A stretch of 64,000 nt of DNA from Procambarus clarkii (GCF_040958095.1 NC_091150.1:64192504-64256503), one strand, 5' to 3'; shown: positions 46,986-58,949, counted from the first letter of the stretch. Notes: generated by a model from the sequence alone, not told the origin. Numbers and translations: made by a program.

Positions 46986-47856
46986 CTTCACTCAGGTACT
47001 GGTGCCAAGTGGTAATTTATGGTAAGCGTATTTAACTTTGTTAACGTAGCTTTTTACTATTTTTCATATTCAATTTCATTTCTTATATGGTGCGGTGTAT
47101 TGTGCATTACGAGAGTAACATATAGTGAAGGTGAGACAACTTTGGATTACGTGGTGACTGTAGGCCTCAGTCATACTCTTAATTGGTCATCTCTCCCTCA
47201 GTGTTATTACTCGTGTTTACCATCTTTGTCCCTTGGATATTTCTCATTTTTGACAGATCATCATATTGGTACCCTGGTACTGTGGTCTGCCCCGGGTCAA
47301 GAGTACCCAATCTTCTGCAATCTGACTGTAGGAGGACAAAGAGGGCCATAGTTCCTCTAGCTCGAACTGTAGTTGCTGAATTGGGACCTCAGCAGCAGTT
47401 CTCGTCACCAGTTGACACCTCGAACCCCTACACGTCAGTCAGAGATGATGATACATACAACGGTAGGGAATTAGCTTACTTTTTCAGAGCACAAAAGTTC
47501 GCTAATTCTGTAAGTATCATATTAAATTCAGTAGGAAAAACTTGCTTTATGTCCTATAGAGACTTGGCAAGGTATGCCTACATCCTTGGACTACCAATTT
47601 TACTTTTGAGGCAATTTACTGTTTCATTTGTTTTCGAAACTCTGTTTCATTTGTTAGTAGGATTTTCTTGCCCTTATCCTCTTACATGAGTACCGGGTAC
47701 AAGATTTCCTGCGCCCTTGATTTAATTTAATCATTTAACATCTTTTACTTAACTTTAATTGTTAAAGATCCCACAGGATAGGTACCAGTTGCCACGTTGT
47801 CCTGTTTCTGACATTCACTATCGAATATTCGTGTACCTTTATTTGCTAATTTCACC
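46986..47856 (+). other. E2 untranslated leader
   Basis: About 870 bases of leader lie between the primer site and the gag ATG. It is conserved with E1 but has no shared ORF. It would hold packaging signals; none can be identified by eye. Confidence 0.7.
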
Positions 47857-48177
47857 ATGTTTCGTCTCCAAGCTTTCCGTGCAAATCCAGCAGTTGAAAT
47901 AGGGACTTTAAGTCGTGCCAAGAGGACTGAATTACAAACTCTTGCACATGAGTATCAACTAGAAGTTCCCTACCAAGCCAACAAAAATGACCTACACAAC
48001 CTGTTGCTGGATTACTATTTAGAGGAAGGTAAGATAGACTCTGAAACTCATGAAACTTACTATATTGCAGATAAAACTGACTTGGCAACGATGAAACTCA
48101 AACTAGAGCTGGCCAAGATTGAACGTGAGCAGCAAAGGGAAGCCCGCGAACAGCAAAGGGAAGCAGCTGCCATATGA
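47857..48177 (+). CDS. E2 gag N-terminal segment, ended by an in-frame TGA
   Basis: MFRLQAFRANPAVEIGTLSR opens a helical region with TLAHEYQLEVPYQANKN, like the SAP-type start of E3 gag. A charged coiled coil follows (LELAKIEREQQREAREQQ). A TGA at 48175 interrupts it. The frame downstream is the same (48178 onwards reads REEQEREAALRREE), so one C-to-T change of a CGA codon explains the stop. This is either a post-insertion mutation or, less likely, a readthrough site. Confidence 0.88.
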   Translation: MFRLQAFRANPAVEIGTLSRAKRTELQTLAHEYQLEVPYQANKNDLHNLLLDYYLEEGKIDSETHETYYIADKTDLATMKLKLELAKIEREQQREAREQQREAAAI

Positions 48178-48246
48178 AGAGAAGAACAAGAACGTGAGGC
48201 GGCCTTAAGAAGGGAAGAAATCGCCCTCAAGGAACGTGAGTTTGCA

Positions 48247-51200
48247 ATGCTCCGTGAGCGGGAAAGAGTACAGCTTGAAACCAAACAACGCGAGTTGGAG
48301 ATGCAACGCGAACATGACAAGCAACAAGCAACTCTGGCTCTAGAGTGTCGTCAACGCGAATACACGTTGGAAACTTCACACTTCACTCAACGCCAGCAAG
48401 CTACTGCCAATCTTCCCGTCAGTTTTAATATATCACATGCAAGTAAGTTAATGCCATCCTTTGTAGAAGCAGAAGTTGATGTGTTCTTTACCACCTTTGA
48501 AACCCTTGCTAATCAACTCAGTTGGCCTGTCGACCAATGGGCCACACTTCTCAGAGTCCATCTTACAGGTAGAGCTGCAGTCACACTCAGTACTTTGGCG
48601 TCTGAGAATGACTACCACACTCTGAAACAAGCAGTGTTGGACGCCTACCTCCTCTCTACTGAAAGTTATAGAAGGAAATTCCGTGACCACCTGAAGGCAA
48701 GTACCACTACCTTCCTCGAGTTTGCTAACACGAAACGGAGGTATTTCATGAAATGGCTGGAAGCAGCACATGTCTCTACTTTTACAGAACTCGTCAACCT
48801 GATGCTAGTTGAAGAATTCTTGAGACGTGTGCCGCCTCCTGTCCGCCTCTACTTAGCAGATAAAGAAGAAACCGACTACCTGAAGTGTGCTAAGTCGGCT
48901 GACACTTACAGCCTCATCCACCGGCTGACACCCGAACCATCCTCCAGTAAGAAGTCGTGGTACAGTTACGAGAAAGTGAGCCCCGATCAAGCTGGTTCGC
49001 AACTGTACTGCAAGTATTGTAGACTCTATGGACATACCATAGACAAGTGTGGTAAGTCTCAATACAAGGGAACCACTGAACAACAAAAAGCCAAACCAAC
49101 TCCTCCTAAGTCCGGTAAGCCTGTGATGAATGTTGGTGTTAATGTTAATGATCTTTCTCTTTTCAGTAACCACCTGTATACTGGAACTGTCTCTGCCAAC
49201 GGTTCAAATCCGGAGGGACGTTTCAAATTGAAGATCTTGAGGGACACAGCGGCTCTACAATCGATCATCTTGAAGTCGGCTTTGCCCAACATCACCTACA
49301 CCGGGGAAACTGTCTTCATCACTGACCTCACTGCTACCACTCCATACCCTCTCGCCAGAGTCCACCTGGATGGTCCCTACGTGAACGGGGAAGTCCAAGT
49401 CGCCGTCAGGGAAAAGCCTTTTCCCATGCCTGGAGTGCAACTTCTCCTAGGCAACGACTTGGCAGAAGACCTGCAACCGACCAACCTGATCGTCATGGAC
49501 AAACCCCAGGTGTGTAACTCTGTGCCAATAAACCCTATTCTAGAGTATGTTCCAGGAGAGGTTCAAGAGAGTGATGAAGTTTCTCCTCCGGTTCTCGTGA
49601 CCACCCGTGCACAAGCCGCACGTCCACAGCCAGCTGACTCTACTGCTACCGCTGTCCCTCAAGACCCTCAGACACTACCCCCGCATCTGACCAAGTTGGA
49701 GTTCCGTAAGTTGCAGAGGGAAGATCTTACTTTAACACCATTGTTTTTCCAGGCTGAGACTCAACCCGACAGTATTCCTGGGTTCTTCCTAGAGAACGAC
49801 TTGCTCTGCCACAGATATAGACCCAGTAAACTGAAGGAGGAGGACGATTGGGCCAACATCGAACAACTTGTGATTCCTACCAGCCTGCGGCCCACTATTC
49901 TCCACCTGGCCCACGGAGCACTCTCCCACTACGGCTTCAACAAGACTTACCATGGAATTCGTCAAGACTACTACTGGCCAGGAATGGTAAATTGCGTCAA
50001 ACAGTACGTAAAACAGTGTCATACATGTCAGATGGCAGGCAAACCGAACATCTCCATTCCCAGAGCGCCACTGATTCCCATACAGGTGCCTGCGGAACCT
50101 TTCCACAGACTCATAATAGACTGTGTTGGTCCTTTACCTCGGACCAGTTCGGGTAACGCCTACATCCTAACCATCCTGTGTCCTACCACCAGATTTCCCA
50201 TAGCAGTTCCAGTGAAGAACATCACGGCTGCTACGGTTATAAAACATCTATTGAAGATCTTCACTCAATACGGATTTCCCAGGGAGATTCAGAGCGACTG
50301 TGGTACCAACTTCACCAGTGATCTCTTCAAAAGGACACTGGAGGAGTTCAACATCAAACAGGTATTGTCCAGCCCCTATCATCCTGCTTCACAGGGTTCT
50401 CTTGAACGTAGTCATCAGACAATCAAAGCACTCTTGAAAAAGTTTTGTAGTGAAACCTCTAAGGATTGGGATAAGCAGATTGACCTTATAATGTGTATTT
50501 ACAGAAGTCTCCCCAGTGAGTCCCTAGGAGTATCTCCTTATGAGATGCTCTACGGCCGTAAGTGCCGTACTCCCCTTAAGGCTTTCAAAGACTCTCTCAG
50601 AGATGCCACCTTCAGTGAGCATCAGAATGTGCCCCAGTTTCTTCAAAACCTTCAACACATTCTAGAGAGAGTCCACCGCTTTGCCCATGATAATCTATTG
50701 AAAGCCCAGGAGAGAATGAAGACTCATTACGACCAGACCAGCAAAGTAAGAAAATTCAAGCCGGGAGACTTCGTCCTTGCATACTTCCCTATCCCAGGTT
50801 CACCTTTACAAAACAGATTTTCAGGACCCTACCGCGTCAAAGAGTACAGGAATAACAACTACGTAATAGAGACTCCAGATAGGCGGCGGAAGACCCAGCT
50901 GTGCCACGTCAACCTCCTGAAGCAATATAATGGTACTCCTCCCACTGTCCTAATTAACTATTCCACCTTCACTGAACCCTACATCCACAGTGAGACCTTC
51001 CCAGCTTCTCCTCCCGAAAGCACTGACAAGGAGTCAGCGCTTTCTAATTCCGAAATCCTTAATGATCTTCCCAAATACTTTCAGGATAATAATCGTGCTC
51101 CTTTGCCATATTCTAATTCCACTCTCACCTCGTCAGATAAGCCCTTCATCCTCCATGTCGACGCCAGTGGTACCGACGTTGGTGGTGTCGTGATGCAGCA

Positions 51201-51894
51201 ACGAGGCGAGGAGAATACACCTGTCAGCGACTACTGCTACAAGGAACTACGGAACAATTGGCAAGGAGCTACTCTTCCTCATCCTGAAGCTCCAGCACTT
51301 CACTCCACACCTGAAAAGTGCTCGGTCCACCATCAACACAGACCACACCACCCTACACCTCCTGCAGCACGCCCACTTCTCATCTCAACGTCTTCTACTA
51401 TGGGCTTGCTAACTGCAGAAATTCAACCTGGAGACTCGCTATACCAAGATTCCGACAACAACTTAGCCCATGATCTCTCCAGAGTTTATGAAGTAGAAGC
51501 GACTCCATCTATTACTCCACCACATAACGACGTACTTCTTCCAGAACCGCAGGCTTCGGGGGAGAGTTGTGACAATAATCTCCTTCAAGAGATTGAGCCT
51601 GCTCTTCCCTCCACAAATACGTCGTTACATCTATATAAAACTACTATGGAAGAAATGTCCAACAACGACAACAACACCAGCAAGGTTTGCCAGAGAGCAA
51701 AACGTATGCAGCCAGGGACACCTGCTCAGACTCAAACCGCCAAACTACCCGTCTTGCTGCCGGCTCCTGCTGATTGGTCGCCGGTCTGGCTGCAACTGCA
51801 CTCGCCCACCATACTACTTGATGTCTGGGGCCGCCACGACCTCAGTCCTCAGAATATTCAGTGCTTTCACACAGTTAACACTTCTCCCTGCTAG
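48247..51894 (+). CDS. E2 gag-protease-integrase polyprotein, RT missing, runs into the 3' LTR
   Basis: This is 1215 codons from the first ATG after the gag TGA. Domains: a capsid-like region (VFFTTFETLANQLSWP, YRRKFRDHLKAST), the zinc knuckle CKYCRLYGHTIDKC from residue 255, protease ILRDTAALQS with Asp333 (DTAA replaces the usual DTGA), LLGNDLAEDLQ, then the integrase zinc domain (LAHGALSHYG ... QCHTC, from 555). The integrase core has Asp625, Asp684 and Glu720, spaced D-58-D-35-E, and a C-terminal region FKPGDFVLAYFPIPGSPLQN. After NNRAPL the sequence jumps to DKPFILHVDASGTDVGG, the RNase H start, which soon loses the E1 frame. About 925 bp of E1 (24337-25261), which hold RT, are absent. 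The ORF stops inside the 3' LTR. Confidence 0.94.
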   Translation: MLRERERVQLETKQRELEMQREHDKQQATLALECRQREYTLETSHFTQRQQATANLPVSFNISHASKLMPSFVEAEVDVFFTTFETLANQLSWPVDQWATLLRVHLTGRAAVTLSTLASENDYHTLKQAVLDAYLLSTESYRRKFRDHLKASTTTFLEFANTKRRYFMKWLEAAHVSTFTELVNLMLVEEFLRRVPPPVRLYLADKEETDYLKCAKSADTYSLIHRLTPEPSSSKKSWYSYEKVSPDQAGSQLYCKYCRLYGHTIDKCGKSQYKGTTEQQKAKPTPPKSGKPVMNVGVNVNDLSLFSNHLYTGTVSANGSNPEGRFKLKILRDTAALQSIILKSALPNITYTGETVFITDLTATTPYPLARVHLDGPYVNGEVQVAVREKPFPMPGVQLLLGNDLAEDLQPTNLIVMDKPQVCNSVPINPILEYVPGEVQESDEVSPPVLVTTRAQAARPQPADSTATAVPQDPQTLPPHLTKLEFRKLQREDLTLTPLFFQAETQPDSIPGFFLENDLLCHRYRPSKLKEEDDWANIEQLVIPTSLRPTILHLAHGALSHYGFNKTYHGIRQDYYWPGMVNCVKQYVKQCHTCQMAGKPNISIPRAPLIPIQVPAEPFHRLIIDCVGPLPRTSSGNAYILTILCPTTRFPIAVPVKNITAATVIKHLLKIFTQYGFPREIQSDCGTNFTSDLFKRTLEEFNIKQVLSSPYHPASQGSLERSHQTIKALLKKFCSETSKDWDKQIDLIMCIYRSLPSESLGVSPYEMLYGRKCRTPLKAFKDSLRDATFSEHQNVPQFLQNLQHILERVHRFAHDNLLKAQERMKTHYDQTSKVRKFKPGDFVLAYFPIPGSPLQNRFSGPYRVKEYRNNNYVIETPDRRRKTQLCHVNLLKQYNGTPPTVLINYSTFTEPYIHSETFPASPPESTDKESALSNSEILNDLPKYFQDNNRAPLPYSNSTLTSSDKPFILHVDASGTDVGGVVMQQRGEENTPVSDYCYKELRNNWQGATLPHPEAPALHSTPEKCSVHHQHRPHHPTPPAARPLLISTSSTMGLLTAEIQPGDSLYQDSDNNLAHDLSRVYEVEATPSITPPHNDVLLPEPQASGESCDNNLLQEIEPALPSTNTSLHLYKTTMEEMSNNDNNTSKVCQRAKRMQPGTPAQTQTAKLPVLLPAPADWSPVWLQLHSPTILLDVWGRHDLSPQNIQCFHTVNTSPC
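51558..51566 (+). other. E2 polypurine tract
   Basis: GGGGGAGAG lies one base before the 3' LTR and is identical to the tract in E1. Confidence 0.8.
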
Positions 51895-52264
51895 ACGTAA
51901 GCTTTGGCGTACGTGTACTAAGAGAGGTGATAGCTTAAAGCCGATATTCCTGCACCTCTCATTTTTTGTATATTGCACTTCTTGTTATTTTGCTCACTTG
52001 TCTTAACGTAACTTTTCATTGTGTCATTTAATTATTCTTATTATTTTGATTGATTTTATTATACGAATTTGTAAGTCCATTTTATTCATGTTTTGATTTA
52101 TTTAACGTAATTAAAATTCCATTGTTAAAATTTACTTGTGTTTTGTGTGTCTTCTCCTTACCTTACCACAGACGAAGTTCCAGATTTTCTATTTTTTTTA
52201 ATACTATGTGACAAGGCCATACCCCTAGCTTTGAACAGCCGAACACCAACGCGTTACCGTCACA
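51568..52264 (+). repeat. E2 3' LTR
   Basis: It is 697 bp, the same length as the 5' LTR, ends CCGTCACA and is followed by ATATAT. It encodes the last ~109 residues of the long ORF by chance, because the frame stays open. Confidence 0.96.
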
Positions 52265-52300
52265 ATATATATATATATATATAAATATATATATATATAT
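52265..52300. repeat. (TA)n tract
   Basis: A short TA run with one AAATA interruption, between the E2 LTR and MITE copy 4. Confidence 0.95.
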
Positions 52301-52665
52301 GTCGTACCTAGTAGCCAGAACGCACTTCTCGGCCTACTATGCAAGGCTCGATTTGCCTAATAAGCCAAGTTTTCCTGAATTAATGTAATTTCTCTAATTT
52401 TTTTCTTATGAAATGATAAAGCTACCCATTTCATTATGTATGAGGTCAACTTTTTTTTATTGGAGGTAAAATTAACGTAGATATATGACCGAACCTAACC
52501 AACCCTACCTAACCTAACCTATCTTTATAGGTTAGGTTAGGTAGCCAAAAAAGTTAGGTTAGGTTAGGTAGTCGAAAAACAATTAATTCATGAAAACTTG
52601 GCTTATTAGGCAAATCAGGCCTTGCATAGTTGGCCGAGAAGTGCGTTCTGGTTACTAGGTACGAC
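52301..52665. mobile_element. Palindromic MITE, copy 4
   Basis: It has the same ends (GTCGTACCTAGTAGCC / GGTTACTAGGTACGAC) and is slightly shorter (365 bp) because fewer ACCTA/TAGGT units remain in the centre. Confidence 0.85.

Positions 52666-52736
<71 letters not shown>
52666..52736. repeat. (TA)n microsatellite
   Basis: A TA run between MITE copy 4 and a solo LTR. Confidence 0.97.
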
Positions 52737-54120
<1,384 letters not shown>

Positions 54121-54214
54121 TGTGACAATAATCTCTTTCAAGAGAGATTGACCCTGCTCTTCCCTACATCATTCACGTCATATTATAATTACAAGATACT
54201 ATATTGAAGATACG
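54121..54214 (+). repeat. LTR start fragment, E1/E2 family
   Basis: TGTGACAATAATCTCTTTCA and GCTCTTCCCTACATCATTC match the first ~90 bases of the LTR. The rest is replaced by the 31-bp minisatellite. Confidence 0.85.
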
Positions 54215-54955
54215 TCCACCAGGGTTGGATGGTTGGTGAAGTGTGAGAGGAAGGGCTGGATGGTTGGTGAAGTGTGAGAGGAAGGGCTGGATGGTTGGAG
54301 AAGTGTGAGAGGAAGGGCTGGATGGTTGGTGAAGTGTGAGAGGAAGGGCTGGATGGTTGGTGAAGTGTGAGAGGAAGGGCTGGATGGTTGGTGAAGTGTG
54401 AGAGGAAGGGCTGGATGGTTGGAGAAGTGTGAGAGGAAGGGCTGGATGGTTGGTGAAGTGTGAGAGGAAGGGCTGGATGGTTGGAGAAGTGTGAGAGGAA
54501 GGGCTGGATGGTTGGAGAAGTGTGAGAGGAAGGGCTGGATGGTTGGTGAAGTGTGAGAGGAAGGGCTGGATGGTTGGTGAAGTGTGAGAGGAAGGGCTGG
54601 ATGGTTGGTGAAGTGTGAGAGGAAGGGCTGGATGGTTGGAGAAGTGTGAGAGGAAGGGCTGGATGGTTGGAGAAGTGTGAGAGGAAGGGCTGGATGGTTG
54701 GTGAAGTGTGAGAGGAAGGGCTGGATGGTTGGTGAAGTGTGAGAGGAAGGGCTGGATGGTTGGAGAAGTGTGAGAGGAAGGGCTGGATGGTTGGAGAAGT
54801 GTGAGAGGAAGGGCTGGATGGTTGGAGAAGTGTGAGAGGAAGGGCTGGATGGTTGGAGAAGTGTGAGAGGAAGGGCTGGATGGTTGGAGAAGTGTGAGAG
54901 GAAGGGTTGGATGGTGGGAGAAGTGTGAGAGGAAGGGCTGGATGGTTGGAGCTGT
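54215..54955 (+). repeat. 31-bp minisatellite, about 24 units
   Basis: A unit with GAAGTGTGAGAGGAAGGGCT and GGATGGTTGG plus T or A repeats at period 31. The T/A site alternates between units in runs. Because 31 is not a multiple of three, each frame cycles through the unit, yet two minus-strand frames stay open for more than 260 codons. This is a composition effect. Confidence 0.97.
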
Positions 54956-55369
54956 GTGAGAGAGAGCGAAAGAGTGACTAACATGGTTCGTACTGGGTCT
55001 CAGCAGCCGCTGAGCCATGGTCCTCCCACGTTATTTTCCGGCTTTATTTATCAGCAGATCATTTTGGGGAGAAAATTGCTCCCATAAACTCCCACAAACT
55101 GATAAAATATATTCCTGAATTTATTTAAAGTTTGAATGAAAATAAAACCCGAGTTTATTTGTAAAATGCCAATAAAAGAAATAATATTTCGAAAGCGATT
55201 CCCGTTAGATTACAGTTGCCAGCTCCCAGACCACATGAATCCCGGAGATTGTCAAGTTGTGAGCCTTCCTGGGCGTGTATTTATGGGGGAGGGGGGAGGG
55301 TGAGATGGGCAATGGGAGGGAACTTCGGTGGGTTTTGGAGAGGTACTGATCATGGACACTCACCCATTG

Positions 55370-55375
<6 letters not shown>
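54956..55375. other. No feature supported
   Basis: A GA-rich transition follows the minisatellite, then AT-rich sequence and a G-rich run at 55283-55320. I see no gene. Confidence 0.35.

Positions 55376-55440
<65 letters not shown>
55376..55440. repeat. (TA)n microsatellite
   Basis: A pure TA run directly before the nuclease-type LINE fragment. Confidence 0.97.
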
Positions 55441-55445
<5 letters not shown>

Positions 55446-57017
55446 TTTTGGACGATGGTACTCTAGCCGGCTCCCCGGCCTCACTCTTGGACGACATAAG
55501 AATAATTCAGGAGCAAGGAGCAAGTCTAGGCCTCACCCTGAACTCTTCCAAGTGCGAAATAACCTCCACCAACCAGAACATAATAGAGCAAATAGAGGTT
55601 GTTTTGCCTGATATTCACGTAACCAACCCTGAGGACAGCACACTCCTAGGTGCTCCTCTTGGAGGGAATGCCATCAACTAAGTCCGTGGTAAGAAGATCA
55701 CTGACCTGAAGAGGATGAACGAGAGGATTGAAGACATCGATGCTCATGATGCACTTTACCTCATCACCAGATGCTTGTCCCTCCCCAGGCTGACCTAGTT
55801 TCTTAGATATTCGCCATCTTTCAATAATATTAAATTAGAGGAGTACGACAGTTTGCTGAAATCAATGCTAGAAAAAGCCCTCAACCTTTCTCTTAGCGAC
55901 TCACAGTGGAAACAGGCCTCCCTTCCTGTCAGACTCGGGGGCCTCGGCGTGCGCACAGCAACACAAATTGCGGTACCAGCGTTTCTGCCCTCTTCAGTGG
56001 CGTTTGACAACTTGGTGAAGGAAATCCTTCCTGAGCACCTAGTTCAACGGGCAGGGATACATGAACCCAGCTTTGCAGACAGCACAACCAAATGGGTCTC
56101 TCTCGCAGGACCAGCACCCCAACCACTGCTTTCTGATGCCCATAAGCAATCCAGCTGGGATCGTCCCATTGTCGACCAAGACGCTGCGACATTACTAGAA
56201 GATGCGACAACAGCACATGATTTTGCCCGACTTAAAGCTGTAGCCGCTCCCCATGCAGGGGACTTCCTATTAGCAGCCCCAATGTCAGCAACTGGCACTC
56301 GTCTCACACCGCAAGCCCTCCGAATTGCTGTGGCTCTCCGCCTCGCTGCCCCAATCCATACCGAGTACAGGTGTATTTGGAGCGAGGCAGAGGCCGACAG
56401 GTATGGACGGCATGGCCTTCTCTGCCAAAGGACAGGAGGAAGGCATGCAAGACACGGCGAGGTTAACGACATTATCAAGAGAAGCCTTACCACGGCCGGT
56501 TGTCCACCAGAGAGAGAGAGCCCCGTTACCTAATGTCCCGCAACTCAGATGAGCCTGTCGGTCGCCCAGACGGGATCACGGTGAACCCCTGGAAGAATGG
56601 TAGACAGTTGGTGTGGGACTACACTTGCTTCTCAACCTTAGCCAACAGTTATGTTAACTTCAGTGCTGCATAGGCAGGAGGTGCTGCCAGGAAGAAGCCA
56701 AGTCACGTAAATATGGAAACCTTGATCACCACTACAATTTTGTCCCCATTGCCTCAGAGACACTTGGTGCCTGGGGTAAAAGTGCTGAAAGTTTTTTGAA
56801 GGAACTGGGGTCCAAGCTAATTGAAACAACTAGAGACCCTAGAGCCGCCAGTTTTCTTTTTCAGCGCCTTAGTGTGGCGATCCAGAGAGGAAATGCTCAC
56901 TGCATCCATGGTTCCTGCCCGCCATCTGAGGAGCTGGAGGAGCTGTACAACTTGAGACAAGTAGTCTTGTACCTTACATGTAACCAATGTTGTAACCCTT
57001 TTTGTGTAATGAAATTT
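55441..57017 (+). pseudogene. Non-LTR element with RT palm end and restriction-like C-terminus, 5'-truncated
   Basis: The fragment opens at FLDDGTLAGSPASLLDDI, which carries the RT catalytic F-x-DD motif, then GLTLNSSKCEIT. After a stop (55679) it continues with RGKKITDLKRMNERI, then the 226-codon ORF 55853-56533 (LPVRLGGLGVRTA, DAHKQSSWDRPIVDQD, RIAVALRLAAPIH, GRHGLLCQRTGGRHARHGEV, NDIIKRSL). A shift leads to GRPDGITVNPWKNGRQLVWD (about 56560-56620) and YTCFSTLANSYV, and a final part is KELGSKLIETTRDPRAASF and LSVAIQRGN. The HARH...ND, RPDG...WD-YT pattern resembles PD-(D/E)XK nucleases of R2/NeSL-type LINEs; that assignment is inference. Several stops make it dead. 15710-16180 is a second copy. 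Confidence 0.75.
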
Positions 57018-57039
57018 TAAAGAAAGTTAGATATATATA

Positions 57040-57203
57040 CACACACACACTAAAAGAATAGGGGTGGTAGGGGAAGAAAATTTTAAAGTGTTCAGTGAGG
57101 CTCCACAAGGTCTTCTCTGATTACTCCTTATTTTCTTCTCCGTTGCTATGGGTCCCTACTAGCACCAGAGGTGGTACCTCTGTTAGGTTAAAAAAAAATA
57201 TTA
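57040..57203 (+). repeat. ~140-bp dispersed repeat, copy 3
   Basis: Landmarks are AGAATAGGGGTGGTAGGGGA, GTGTTCAGTGAGGC, CTTCTCCGTTGCTATGGGTC and CAGAGGTGGTACCTCTG, followed by an A-run and (TA)n. CAGAGGTGGTACCTCTG is itself nearly palindromic. Confidence 0.7.
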
Positions 57204-57368
<165 letters not shown>

Positions 57369-58050
57369 GTGTTGGAGTGTTGATGTTCGGCAGTCCTCCA
57401 ATGGCAGGTGTCAAAGCCTGGTCACACTTAAAACAAAAATATAGACTGCTTGCCTGTTGTCTGTGGTGAGTGAGAGGGAGGAACACGTAAAACACAAAGT
57501 ATGAACAATGAAACTTTAATATATTTACTTTAAACATAAATGAAAATAAAGACAAATCTCAGGGAGATAAAATTTCAATGAAAATAATAAAGAACTGCAA
57601 AGACAATGTGAGACACAAAATTACAATGTTAAAATGGTGCTGAGAATATCGGCTATGGCTGAAACCTCCCTTCGTATACGAGCTAATGAGCGAGTATGCC
57701 AGAGAGAGGTGTCAACGCTAAGAGCACAAGGAATATTCTGAAGTTGATAGCTGGTCAGGCTCAGACGTCGACTCGGGTAGAGGACGCTGAGGTGCTGTGT
57801 GCAGGTGCGCGGCTGGCGAGTCACCAATCAGGGGCAGGCAAGCTGGTGAAGGGTAGTTAGCTGGTTTGATGACGAGCCGGCGTGTGGAGAGTGTGTGGAG
57901 TGGGGGGATCTTGGATACGTTTTGCCTCCTGGTCAAAACGTTTTGTGCTACCGGTAACGTATCTTGAATGTAGCATCTTATACTTGTATCTTTGGCATAA
58001 CTTGAAGTAGGGAAGAGCAGGCTCAATCTCTCTTGAAAGAGATTATCGTC

Positions 58051-58053
<3 letters not shown>
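57369..58053 (-). mobile_element. LTR of the E1/E2 family, nearly complete, minus strand
   Basis: GTGTTGGAGTGTTGATGTTC at the left and GATTATCGTCACA at the right match the solo LTR at 52737-53432 along the whole length. The expected TGTGACGG left end is replaced by the PLE pseudo-LTR tip. No internal region is present. Confidence 0.9.

Positions 58054-58099
<46 letters not shown>
58054..58099. repeat. (TA)n microsatellite
   Basis: A TA run between an LTR end and MITE copy 5. Confidence 0.96.
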
Positions 58100-58102
<3 letters not shown>

Positions 58103-58485
58103 GTACCTAGTAGCCAGAACGCACTTCTCAGCCTACTATGCAAGGCCCAATTTGCCTAATAAGCCAAGTTTTTATGAATTAATTGTTTTTCGACTACCTA
58201 ACCAACCTAACCTAACCTAACCTAACTTTTTCGGCTACATAACCTAACCTAACCTATAAAGATAGATTAGGTTAGGTTAGATAGGGTTGGTTAGGTTCGG
58301 TCATATATCTACGTTAATTTTAACTCCAATAAAAAAAAATTGACCTCATACATAATGAAATGGGTAGCTATATCATTTCATAAGAAAAAAATTAAAGAAA
58401 ATACATTAATTCAGGAAAACTTGGCTTATTAGGCAAATCGGGCCTTGCATAGTAGGCCGAGAAGTGCATTCTGGCTACTAGATAC

Positions 58486-58488
<3 letters not shown>
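58100..58488. mobile_element. Palindromic MITE, copy 5
   Basis: The ends are GTCGTACCTAGTAGCC and GGCTACTAGATACGAC (one change in the right end). The central ACCTA/TAGGT blocks are present. It is closest to copy 1 in orientation and length. Confidence 0.85.

Positions 58489-58575
<87 letters not shown>
58489..58575. repeat. (TA)n microsatellite
   Basis: A TA run after MITE copy 5. Confidence 0.97.
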
Positions 58576-58580
<5 letters not shown>

Positions 58581-58715
58581 GAGTTCTTGAAAAGCCACGA
58601 GCACGCACAGTGTTTCAGGCAGGTCCTTAATCCATATTATCCCAGGAATACGACCCGCCAAATCCTTTAACAACTAGGTCCCCATTATCTGCTGGGTGAA
58701 CAACAGCTAACAACA
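58576..58715 (-). repeat. SINE tail/body fragment, third type
   Basis: The minus strand reads GTTCACCCAGCAGATAATGG, GACCTAGTTGTTAAAGGATT, TGGCGGGTCGTATTCC and GGATTAAGGACCTGCC. The CAGCAGATAATGGGGACCTAG block is similar to the core CAGTAAAATAGGTACCTGG of the SINEs at 5033 and 13132. The tRNA head is missing. I recall a common arthropod repeat with this wording, but the assignment needs alignment. Confidence 0.5.
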
Positions 58716-58949
58716 AGCTAACACAAATGAGCACATTTACCAGTCAACGTGACCAACAAATTGCTGCTCATGTGTTAAATTAAGGCTTTGGACCATGGCT
58801 GTCTAATGACCCTCAACTGGTAAACAACTGTCGGAGCCAAGTGCTCATTGTGCTCTAACAGTATGCAACATATTGCATAAACATGTGTAATGATCAGTGT
58901 GGCAGTCAGGCTCAGAGCCGTATATTAATACCTTCATAAGGTTGAACCA
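58716..58949. other. No feature supported
   Basis: Mixed AT-rich sequence without coding signal. Confidence 0.3.

Larger units (their letters stand above)
46264..52264 (+). mobile_element. E2: young LTR element of the E1 family with the RT domain deleted
   Basis: Two 697-bp LTRs, a primer site, a leader, gag, protease and integrase, a deletion covering RT, an RNase H remnant, a polypurine tract and the 3' LTR make up 6001 bp. I count about three differences between the LTRs, so insertion is recent. Flanks are (TA)n on both sides, so the target duplication cannot be read uniquely, but ATAT on each side fits a 4-bp duplication. It cannot replicate alone and would need enzyme from a relative such as an intact E1-type element. 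Confidence 0.93.

Noticed and set aside
54173..55018. 281-codon Pro/Ser/His-rich ORF
   Set aside because: It is the 31-bp minisatellite in a cycling frame, joined to an LTR scrap.
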